Source: Bacillota bacterium (lineage in GTDB: Bacteria; Bacillota; Clostridia; Christensenellales; Aristaeellaceae). Taken from it: 40,617 bases of DNA. Within the stretch, counting starts at the first letter, position 1, and every line of letters starts with the position of its first letter. The stretch lies in contig JAKPNM010000123.1 in the NCBI GenBank assembly GCA_029548395.1, positions 1 through 40,617 of the forward strand, written 5' to 3'. This document shows positions 33,974 to 40,617 of this stretch, one piece after another. Position numbers and translations under genes: made by a program. Below the pieces are notes generated by a model. That model had not been told where the DNA came from. It made no database searches and saw only the letters and a program-made list of their open reading frames with translations.

Positions 33974-35740
33974 TTACAGCCCTCCCCGGTTGATCAGAGC
34001 GCTGGTCTGCGCGGCAAGCTCCGACTCGATTTCATCAAAATAGATCAGAGAATCCTCTGGGATGTATTTGGCGCGGCCAATGCGCTCGCGCACCGGCATT
34101 CCGATGACATCTGACAGATTGGCGCCCGCGTCCAGCGCGGCCTGCCCCTTGTCTGCATAATCCAATATTAGCCGCAGCATGCGGTATTGTTTCTCCAGTG
34201 ACGTATAGGTGTCCACCTCATCAAACGCATTTTGATGGAGGAAGTCCTCGCGGACGGAGCGCGCCACCTCCATGGTCAGCCGGTCCTTCCAGCTCAGGGC
34301 GTCCATGCCCACCAGGCGCACAATCTCCTCCAGCTCGCTTTCCTCCTGCAACACGGTCATGGCCTTGAGGCGCAAAGCGTTCCATTCGGGGGAGACATGA
34401 TCGGTAAACCAATCGGACAGATTGTCCAAATACAGGGAATAGGACAGCAGCCAGTCGATCGCCGGGAAATGGCGCCGGTAGGCCAATTGCGCGGACAAGC
34501 CCCAGAAAACCTTGACAATCCGCAAAGTGGCCTGGGAAACCGGCTCCGAGATGTCGCCGCCCGGGGGTGACACCGCGCCAATGGCCGAAATCGCGCCCTT
34601 GCGTCCCTCGCTGCCCAGACAAACCACCTGGCCTGCCCGCTCATAAAACTCCGCGATGCGGCTGGACAGGTAGGCCGGATAACCCTCCTCGCCGGGCATT
34701 TCCTCCAGCCGGCCGCTCATCTCGCGCAACGCCTCGGCCCAGCGGCTGGTGGAGTCCGCCATGATGGCTACACGGTAACCCATATCGCGGAAATATTCGG
34801 CAATGGTGATGCCGGTGTAAATGGATGCCTCGCGCGCTGCGACCGGCATGTCCGAGGTGTTGGCAATCAGCACTGTGCGCTTCATCAGGGATTGGCCGGT
34901 TTTGGGATCATGCAGCCGGGGGAACTCCTGCAGCACGTCCGTCATCTCATTGCCGCGCTCACCGCAGCCCACATACACGATGATGTCCGCATCCGCCCAC
35001 TTGGCCAGCTGATGCTGAACCACCGTCTTGCCCGAGCCAAACGGCCCGGGGATGGCCGCCACACCGCCTGAGGCGATGGGAAAGAAAGTATCGATCACAC
35101 GCTGCCCGGTCACCATGGGCATTTGAGGGGACAGCTTCTCCCTGTAAGGACGCCCGATGCGCATCGGCCAGCGTTGCAGCATGCTCAACCCATGCTCCTG
35201 TCCATCCCCGGCTTCCAGCACCGCGATCACATCCGTCACCTTGTGAGCGCCCCGCGCTATGGTCCTGACGGTGCCCGACAGGCCCGGCGGCACCATGATG
35301 CGATGCTCAATCAGCGCGTTTTCCTGTACGGTGCCAAGCACATCGCCAGCCTCTACCGCATCGCCCGGTTGCGCCACAGGCGTAAAATCCCAAACGCGCT
35401 CACGGTCCAGGGCAGGCAGCTCAATACCGCGGGCTATGCGATCCCCCGCCTGTTCGCGGATGCGGTCGAGCGGGCGCTGAATGCCGTCAAAGATGGACTC
35501 GATCAACCCGGGCCCCAGCTCCAGGGAAAGCGGCGCGCCGGTGGACTCTACCGGCTCCCCCGGTCCAAGGCCGCTGGTTTCCTCATAAACCTGGATGGAG
35601 GCGCGGTCGCCGCGCAGTTCAAGAATTTCGCCGATCAACCTGTGGCGGCTTACGCGCACCACATCAAACATGCGCGCGGAGGACATGCCTTCCGCCACGA
35701 TCAGGCTGCCTGCGACTTTAACAATTTTGCCCTGGGCCAT
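33974..35740 (-). CDS. V/A-type ATPase catalytic subunit A
   Basis: Subunit A hydrolyses or makes ATP. The 588-residue protein has the N-terminal barrel, the A-type 'bulge' domain (about 110-190), Walker [10 protein letters not shown] (232-240, Lys 238) and the later [18 protein letters not shown] and [16 protein letters not shown] segments around the nucleotide. All key residues are present, so it should be active. It lies 23 nt after the subunit F gene. Part of the nine-gene operon; the intact operon suggests that this is the cell's main rotary pump or a second ion pump. Confidence 0.97.
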   Translation of the reverse strand: MAQGKIVKVAGSLIVAEGMSSARMFDVVRVSRHRLIGEILELRGDRASIQVYEETSGLGPGEPVESTGAPLSLELGPGLIESIFDGIQRPLDRIREQAGDRIARGIELPALDRERVWDFTPVAQPGDAVEAGDVLGTVQENALIEHRIMVPPGLSGTVRTIARGAHKVTDVIAVLEAGDGQEHGLSMLQRWPMRIGRPYREKLSPQMPMVTGQRVIDTFFPIASGGVAAIPGPFGSGKTVVQHQLAKWADADIIVYVGCGERGNEMTDVLQEFPRLHDPKTGQSLMKRTVLIANTSDMPVAAREASIYTGITIAEYFRDMGYRVAIMADSTSRWAEALREMSGRLEEMPGEEGYPAYLSSRIAEFYERAGQVVCLGSEGRKGAISAIGAVSPPGGDISEPVSQATLRIVKVFWGLSAQLAYRRHFPAIDWLLSYSLYLDNLSDWFTDHVSPEWNALRLKAMTVLQEESELEEIVRLVGMDALSWKDRLTMEVARSVREDFLHQNAFDEVDTYTSLEKQYRMLRLILDYADKGQAALDAGANLSDVIGMPVRERIGRAKYIPEDSLIYFDEIESELAAQTSALINRGGL

Positions 35741-35763
35741 GCTATCTTCCTCGTTTCTGTGTG

Positions 35764-36096
35764 TCAGTTGTTGTACTGCAGGATGTCCGCGCCGATGGCC
35801 TTGATGACATTGTCCCGCACCCGCTGCGCGCCGTAACCATCCGAACCGCGGATACCCGGGATGGGAATCACCGCGGTTTCCATCGCCTGATCGTAGCGCG
35901 CGACAGCCTCCGGCGCCATGCGCGCCGCGGCCTCTGTGATAAATATGATCGGTATGCCGTCACGGCTGAGACGGTGCAACGCGCTTGCCACCTCATCAGC
36001 GGTGTTTGCCGGCACCGCAACGGCACCAATGGCCTTGAAGGCCAGGATGGCGTCCTCTTCCCCCACAGCGCCCATGCGCAACAGTTTATCTGCCAT
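35764..36096 (-). CDS. V/A-type ATPase subunit F
   Basis: A 110-residue central-stalk protein that couples D to the C subunit and may regulate rotation. The small Rossmann-like fold is evident: [24 protein letters not shown], then [17 protein letters not shown] and [14 protein letters not shown], the conserved GI.GS.G end. ATG 36096 overlaps the end of the C gene by 11 nt; a longer in-frame reading to 36141 is not needed, since homologues begin near this Met. Confidence 0.93.
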   Translation of the reverse strand: MADKLLRMGAVGEEDAILAFKAIGAVAVPANTADEVASALHRLSRDGIPIIFITEAAARMAPEAVARYDQAMETAVIPIPGIRGSDGYGAQRVRDNVIKAIGADILQYNN

Positions 36097-37066
36097 AGGC
36101 TTCACGCAACCTTTCCCGGATGGCTCCCTGTGAGAAACCATTGAGTTTGCCGGCCATGATCAGCCGCACAGCGCCGGCTTCACGCTCATGCGCAAGCAGC
36201 CAGCCGATCAGCACCTCCACCGCGAAGGGCTCATTGCGCAAGGGACGGAACAAGGCCAGCAGCCAGTCATCGGCGGCCTTTTCCAATGCCGGCAGCGCGG
36301 CATGATCCTGCTGGGCATTGCCAAGCGCACGCTGAACCTGCGGGCCGTAGGATACAAAGGCCGGCACCAGTTTCTCAGGGCGCTCCGCAATGGACTGCCA
36401 GTCCTGCTGAGACAGCGTGCCGCCCGGCAACATGATGTCCGAGAACTGAATGTCCTGGGTTTTCATCGCCGTCAGGCGCAGGAAAGAAACTGCGTTAATC
36501 AGGTCGGCCTTGCCGGCGAAATAGGATTTTACAGGCTTTGACTTGACAGCTTTCATCCGCCTGGCCAGCTCGGTATACAGCGCGCGGTCTATCTGCACGT
36601 CAATCTGCATCGGGTCGGGATTGAGCGCCATCTGCTTTTCCAGAGTCTCCATCACAAGCTCAAGGAAAGCAGGCAGTTTTTTGTAGGAGCGCTCCGTCAC
36701 GGCATGGCGCAGGCTGTCCAGCGGGATGGTGCCGCAGCGGGACAAACTCTCCGGCTTGATATCCAGGATACGCGCTTTGAACAGTGTCTTGAGGTTTTGC
36801 GCGTCATGCCGCAGCAGGAAACAGTCTGTCAGCTCGCTCATGGGCGTGATGGCGCGAAGGCGGGTGCAGATCTGCTCCAGCATGCTGATGCTCAGCTGCT
36901 CAACATCGCCAGCCTGGGCGTCTGACCAGCCCATTTCAATCAGCAAGCGCAGCGCCTCGTCATAATCGGCGCTGGAAAGCAAGCGCTCCAGCTGGGCATT
37001 GCCCAAAGGCTTGCGGGCTGCAGCCCTGACACGGCCTACAGCATAGGCGATGCTTGATTGCGGCAT
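36086..37066 (-). CDS. V/A-type ATPase subunit C/d (rotor adaptor)
   Basis: Subunit C (d in eukaryotes) is a funnel-shaped protein that joins the central shaft to the c/K ring. The 326-residue helical product starts IAYAVGRVRAAARKPLGNAQLERLLSS, typical of the family, and carries ITPMSELTDCFLLRHDAQNLKTLFKA (about 93-118). Length agrees with NtpC-like proteins. It begins 10 nt after subunit E and overlaps subunit F. Confidence 0.92.
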   Translation of the reverse strand: MPQSSIAYAVGRVRAAARKPLGNAQLERLLSSADYDEALRLLIEMGWSDAQAGDVEQLSISMLEQICTRLRAITPMSELTDCFLLRHDAQNLKTLFKARILDIKPESLSRCGTIPLDSLRHAVTERSYKKLPAFLELVMETLEKQMALNPDPMQIDVQIDRALYTELARRMKAVKSKPVKSYFAGKADLINAVSFLRLTAMKTQDIQFSDIMLPGGTLSQQDWQSIAERPEKLVPAFVSYGPQVQRALGNAQQDHAALPALEKAADDWLLALFRPLRNEPFAVEVLIGWLLAHEREAGAVRLIMAGKLNGFSQGAIRERLREAYGR

Positions 37067-37076
37067 GAAATCTCCT

Positions 37077-37691
37077 TCATTCTTGCGGCGGCGGGAAAAG
37101 GATGCCGGCGACCGCCGACTCCATCTCCTCTCGCCGAGTTTCCATCAGCGCGGCGAAAGTGCAGTTGACCTGGCTGTTCCTGCCCCTGAGCACAACGCCA
37201 CACACGCCCGGCTCACGTCCTTCACTGGCGCATAAATGGCCTTGCCTGCCGCTTTGTGACAGGCGCTGGTTGATATCGCGGATAAAATCCGGTGTAAAGA
37301 AGGCATCATTGATTTCGCCGGCTACCAGCGTCTCATCCCCTGCCGCATAGCGAAGCAGCAGCTCGCCAATCACGCGGGTCACCTGATCACCGGGAACCTT
37401 GTTGAGGGTTTGAATGGCCTGCTCAAAGGCGCGGTCAATCAGCTCGCGCTTGGCGGCCACGAACAGATTGCGCTGCTCCAGCCCTGCCAGGCGCAGCATA
37501 CGATCCTCCAGCAGGTCAGCTTCCGCCTGCGCTTTGGCCCGGGTATCCTCCACCAGTTCCTGTACGCGACGGCTGGAGCGCTCTGAAATCGCCGCCGCGC
37601 GGTCGCGCGCTTCGCTCAGCAGGGTGTCGGCAGCCTGCCGGGCATCCGCCTGGATCTGGTCCAGGATGGGCTTTGTATCAAGGCGTTCCAT
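37077..37691 (-). CDS. V/A-type ATPase subunit E (peripheral stalk)
   Basis: Subunit E pairs with the G/H subunit to form the stators. The 204-residue protein is a long charged helix in its first half (IQADARQAADTLLSEARDRAAAISERSSRRVQEL), then a globular domain with LIDRAFEQAIQTLNKV and GVVLRGRNSQVNCTF. The start is ATG 37691, which shares its A with the stop codon of subunit K (TGATG); a GTG at 37694 is an alternative. This overlap couples translation to the K gene. Confidence 0.9.
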   Translation of the reverse strand: MERLDTKPILDQIQADARQAADTLLSEARDRAAAISERSSRRVQELVEDTRAKAQAEADLLEDRMLRLAGLEQRNLFVAAKRELIDRAFEQAIQTLNKVPGDQVTRVIGELLLRYAAGDETLVAGEINDAFFTPDFIRDINQRLSQSGRQGHLCASEGREPGVCGVVLRGRNSQVNCTFAALMETRREEMESAVAGILFPPPQE

Positions 37692-38167
37692 CACAGCTTG
37701 ACGGCGTTGACCATCAGAAAGGATGCCAGCAATGCAAGCACCGCGTAGGTCTCCACCATAACGGTCATGGTGATGGCCTTACCGGACATGTCCGGGTGCT
37801 GACCTACCATCAGCATGCCCGCGGAAGCGACCTTGGCTTGATGGATGGCGGACAGGTAGCCGACCACAACCACCGGCAGGATGGCAACAAGCAGCATCAC
37901 GCCCTGCAACAAATCCACATCCTTGAGGTTGCCGCTGAGCGCGCCGGTGTTGACCAGGATAATGACAGCAATCAAAAAACCATAAATGCCCTGGGTGCCC
38001 GGCAGAATCTGCAGCACCATCAGCTTGGAGTTGACCTCGGGATTTTCCGTTGAAACGCCTGCTGAGGTCTGGCCTGCCAGGCCGACTGCCTTGGCGGAGC
38101 CATAGCCCGCGATCAGGGTGGACAGGGCGGCGGCGGCAAATGCCAGGATTTGACCGATACTTAACAT
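37691..38167 (-). CDS. V/A-type ATPase subunit K (ring proteolipid), Na+-type residues
   Basis: The membrane ring subunit, 158 residues, four membrane segments (a fused double hairpin). Residues that coordinate Na+ in Enterococcus hirae NtpK are present: LPGTQGIYG (Leu55, Thr58, Gln59), Gln110 in SAIHQAKVASAG, and Glu139 with Thr140 and Tyr141 in VMVETYAVL. This points to Na+ transport, from homology and not from experiment. The start has AGGAGG. It lies between subunits I and E in the normal order. Confidence 0.93.
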   Translation of the reverse strand: MLSIGQILAFAAAALSTLIAGYGSAKAVGLAGQTSAGVSTENPEVNSKLMVLQILPGTQGIYGFLIAVIILVNTGALSGNLKDVDLLQGVMLLVAILPVVVVGYLSAIHQAKVASAGMLMVGQHPDMSGKAITMTVMVETYAVLALLASFLMVNAVKL

Positions 38168-38210
38168 GGAAGTCCTCCTACGTTATAATTTGATGAACAA
38201 ATGGAATCGT

Positions 38211-40106
38211 TTATTCGTGAAGGCGCACATAGCGCGGCGCGAAGCGCAGGGGTTTGAAAGGCTTCCCTCCTTCCTCATAGAACTTGCCGAAAAACTCGAT
38301 GTATTGCAGTCGGCAGGCATGCACATAGGCGCCCAGGATGTTGATGGCGGCATTGAACAGGTGAGCGCCCACAAACACGACAGCGCCAAAAATGATGCCC
38401 AGGATGCCGCCTCCCATGATCATGCCAACCAGCTGGTTGATGACCATGCCGATGACGCCGGTGGCCAGCCCCATGCCAAACAAACGCATGTAGCTGAGCA
38501 GGTCGGAAACCCAGCTGGTGATGCCATACAGCGCGCCAAATCCGGACACCAGACGCTTGATCGGGTTTTTGGATTTATCCCGCCCCGCGGTGACCAGAAT
38601 AATGCCGGCGCCCAGGATGGCCATCCATTTGCCAATCTGCGCAGCCTGCGGCAGCAGCAAGAGCCCCAGGCCAATGACCAGTAAAATCCAGCTGAACTGG
38701 TCACACACTGCGCTGAAGGGATCACCCCTGCGAAAATTTTGCACCGCGCCCAGGATAAGGCCCGTGAACAGATGCAGGGCCCCCACCCCGATGCACAGTA
38801 TCATCACCGGCAGGGAATCATTGACCGGATCAAACAGGCTGGGCCAGGGGCCAAAGCCAAACCAGGTGTTGTACAACGCGCCCCACAGCACCGTGGAGAC
38901 GCCGCCTCCGGCGATGATCCAGAAAATCTTGCGCGCGCCCTCGGATGGCTGCATGATTTTGACCAGGATGGGAATCAGCAAAGCCATCACCAGGCCATAG
39001 CCGGCATCGGACACCATCATGCCAAAAAGAATGGCGAAAAAGGGCATCATGACCGCAGTGGGGTCCAGCGCGCCGTTGGCAGGCAAGGCAAAGCCGGTAA
39101 TGACAGCCTCATACGGCCGGACCACCGGATGGTTGTGCAGCAGCACCGGCGGGTCCTCTCCCTCTATCGGATCGCGCACCATGGCCTGGGCGCCGGGAAA
39201 CGCCTTGATAATGGCGTCAGCCAAAGGCTGGGCCACAGCCTTGGGCGCCCAGCCGGCCAACACCGATACGCTTTGTGTGTGCGCCATGGTGCCCAGCGCG
39301 TCCAGGCGTCCCTTGCGCGCAGCCAGGTTCTCATAAGCCAGGCGCAGCATATGCAGGGAGGTACCCAGATCGGCCATGCGCTGCTCAATATGCGCTTCCT
39401 GTACGCGCAAATCCTCGCGTTCCCAGGCGATATGCTCCAGTTGCTCCGCAGGAGTTTCCTGATTGAGCAATGGGGCCGCATGCTGATACCCAATCGCGCG
39501 CAGATCCGACAGAAAGTCATCCGCGCAGGCCTTATGCACTACCGCATAGAAAGTTGCGCTGTCGCGCTGGCTTCCCAGCACGCTGATGACGGCAGGGCGG
39601 CCCGCCCATTCCTTCATCAATCGGTTTAAGCCGCGCTGCGGCGCGTGCCCTGTCCAAACCCGGGTAGTGGCAGTGTCGTGAATCTGACTGGCGGGAACAT
39701 CCAATCCCGCCCAGGGCTGAAGCTGTTCAGCCATCTGTTCCAGGCGTGTGTGCTGTCCGCGCAGCTCGCCGCTTTGGCGCTCCAGTTCCTCCACCTGCTC
39801 GACCACCGCGATCGCGGCGCTCAAGTCTTCTTCCTCCAGGGCGGCTGGCTCCACCGCCGGGAGGGGTTTAAACATGGATTGCTTGACCGGATCATACCTG
39901 CTCAGGCGGTTTATCGCCCAGCGGACACGGCTCATGGCTTCCTCGTTGCGCTGGACACGTTGATCAGCAGCACTAAGACCCTGGGCTTCGTCCGTGCCAA
40001 CCGGGGTGATCTGCACACAGCCGGCCCGCTGCACCATTTGCAGCAGGGCCGCCTGATCATTCTTCATGACCAGGGCGTAGATGCGCTGCATCTCAACCAG
40101 CGCCAT
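38211..40106 (-). CDS. V/A-type ATPase subunit I (a-type stator and ion channel)
   Basis: Subunit I forms the ion half-channels next to the K ring and binds the stators. The 631-residue protein has a cytosolic N-terminal half (about 1-325, with coiled coils near 85-120 and 225-265) and about seven or eight membrane segments in the C-terminal half. These include FFAILFGMMVSDAGYGLVMAL and DLLSYMRLFGMGLATGVIG, which carries the essential Arg facing the ring glutamate. Length is typical (600-660). It overlaps the G/H gene by 14 nt. Confidence 0.95.
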   Translation of the reverse strand: MALVEMQRIYALVMKNDQAALLQMVQRAGCVQITPVGTDEAQGLSAADQRVQRNEEAMSRVRWAINRLSRYDPVKQSMFKPLPAVEPAALEEEDLSAAIAVVEQVEELERQSGELRGQHTRLEQMAEQLQPWAGLDVPASQIHDTATTRVWTGHAPQRGLNRLMKEWAGRPAVISVLGSQRDSATFYAVVHKACADDFLSDLRAIGYQHAAPLLNQETPAEQLEHIAWEREDLRVQEAHIEQRMADLGTSLHMLRLAYENLAARKGRLDALGTMAHTQSVSVLAGWAPKAVAQPLADAIIKAFPGAQAMVRDPIEGEDPPVLLHNHPVVRPYEAVITGFALPANGALDPTAVMMPFFAILFGMMVSDAGYGLVMALLIPILVKIMQPSEGARKIFWIIAGGGVSTVLWGALYNTWFGFGPWPSLFDPVNDSLPVMILCIGVGALHLFTGLILGAVQNFRRGDPFSAVCDQFSWILLVIGLGLLLLPQAAQIGKWMAILGAGIILVTAGRDKSKNPIKRLVSGFGALYGITSWVSDLLSYMRLFGMGLATGVIGMVINQLVGMIMGGGILGIIFGAVVFVGAHLFNAAINILGAYVHACRLQYIEFFGKFYEEGGKPFKPLRFAPRYVRLHE

Positions 40107-40413
40107 TGAGCACCTCGCTGACGATATGGTCGACAGCCTGGGCCAGTTTCGCCTGAGCGATCTTCATGCTGTCTGCCAATTGCTTTGCCTGCGTTTCCCG
40201 GTTAGCCTCCAGACGTTTTTCAACGGCCTGCCGACGCTCCTCAAGCATTTGCTGAAACAAGGCACGGTTATGGATGGCTGCCTCGCGCTCTTCCTCAGCG
40301 GCAGTCGCCTCGGCATTCTTAACGATCTCATTGGCGCTGTGCTGGGCATCCAGCAAGAAGGCCGCGGCCTTTTCCTCCTGTGCCAGGATACTGTCGAAAA
40401 TATTTTGGGACAT
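40093..40413 (-). CDS. V/A-type ATPase peripheral stalk subunit G/H
   Basis: A 106-residue, almost wholly helical, Ala/Glu/Gln-rich protein (NIFDSILAQEEKAAAFLLDAQ, then KRLEANRETQAKQLADSMK). Size, coiled-coil character and place as first gene of the operon fit the G/H (NtpF-like) stator subunit that pairs with E. Sequence motifs in this family are weak, so the call depends on context. Start ATG 40413 has GAGGTG upstream. Confidence 0.8.
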   Translation of the reverse strand: MSQNIFDSILAQEEKAAAFLLDAQHSANEIVKNAEATAAEEEREAAIHNRALFQQMLEERRQAVEKRLEANRETQAKQLADSMKIAQAKLAQAVDHIVSEVLNGAG

Positions 40414-40442
40414 TTAGCACCTCATCATGTGATGTCCCGGTT

Positions 40443-40472
40443 AGTATACACTATATTTATCATAAAATCCAA
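40443..40472 (-). promoter_or_regulatory. Promoter of the V/A-type ATPase operon
   Basis: On the reverse strand TTGGAT (40472-40467), 18 bp, TATACT (40448-40443), about 30 nt before the G/H start. The end of the adjacent insertion element lies within about 25 bp upstream. Confidence 0.65.
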
Positions 40473-40494
40473 TACAGCGGCGTACCTTATATAA

Positions 40495-40541
40495 AATGAG
40501 CGCGAAGAGACAGTGTTGCCTCAAATAAGAATGAGCGCGAA
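40495..40541. repeat. 12-bp direct repeats at an insertion-element end
   Basis: AATGAGCGCGAA occurs at 40495-40506 and 40530-40541, 35 bp apart. Together with the transposase-like start just downstream, these are probably transposase binding repeats at the end of the element. Confidence 0.6.
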
Positions 40542-40576
40542 AAGAGTATGCTGATTGAATGAAAGGGAAAGTATCA

Positions 40577-40617
40577 ATGGCGACAAGAATTGAGGTTACC
40601 AAACAACTAAAAGGATC
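40577..40617 (+). CDS. Possible transposase/integrase start, cut by window edge
   Basis: Thirteen codons are visible (MATRIEVTKQLKG), with a purine-rich GAAAGGGAAA upstream. The string resembles the N-terminus of DDE transposases of the IS1202/ISNCY type ('...EVTKQ...RY.KASKKEK'), and the repeats just before it support a mobile element. With so little sequence the family is tentative. Confidence 0.4.
   Translation, partial: MATRIEVTKQLKG

Overview
The window looks like a chromosomal segment of an uncultured anaerobic member of the Bacillota (Clostridia, perhaps a Christensenellales-like lineage; the order is a guess). Reasons: strong AGGAGG ribosome binding sites, sigma-A type promoters (TTGACA/TATAAT-like), several TTG starts, an rplM-rpsI operon with an L13-type leader, a GGGtGRT/NifU-like pair, a CotH-type protein and a complete bacterial V/A-type ATPase operon. 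No rRNA, tRNA or CRISPR array was seen.

Layout. 1-245: end of an IS30-family element whose transposase runs off the left edge. 249-1286: promoter, leader, rplM, rpsI and terminator. 1320-1444: a nested palindromic repeat. 1463-3000: dnaA (reverse) with two perfect DnaA boxes upstream, separated from dnaN. 3242-9888: UMF1-type MFS transporter, the GGGtGRT/NifU-like pair, a YhhN protein, a MATE transporter, and uppP. 9909-16402: L,D-transpeptidase, a translationally coupled pair of RimK-like ATP-grasp ligases, a minimal Smr protein and a 1038-residue membrane-anchored lamin-tail/CotH protein. 16406-17020: a truncated IS110 element that still carries its 5' non-coding end, with a possible bridge RNA.

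17026-29237 (all reverse) is the most unusual part. It begins, in transcription order, with a secreted beta-propeller/solute-binding fusion, then an intergenic terminator. Four tightly coupled genes follow: two MalF/MalG-type permeases, a HlyD/MacA-like adaptor with a proline-rich insert, and a short MacB-like permease. Next come an ECF sigma factor with its own ECF-type promoter, a one-TM DUF4179-like putative anti-sigma factor, an unrecognised secreted protein and a second propeller/solute-binding fusion. No nucleotide-binding ATPase lies anywhere in the cluster. It joins importer-type and efflux-type membrane parts in one operon and is the best candidate for an undescribed envelope system.

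29562-31823: a divergently transcribed Gfo/Idh/MocA oxidoreductase and amidohydrolase pair, likely catabolic. 31943-40413: V/A-type ATPase operon in the order G/H-I-K-E-C-F-A-B-D (reverse), with a K subunit that keeps the residues of the Na+ site. 40495-40617: terminal repeats and the first codons of another transposase. Both edges of the window are therefore insertion sequences.
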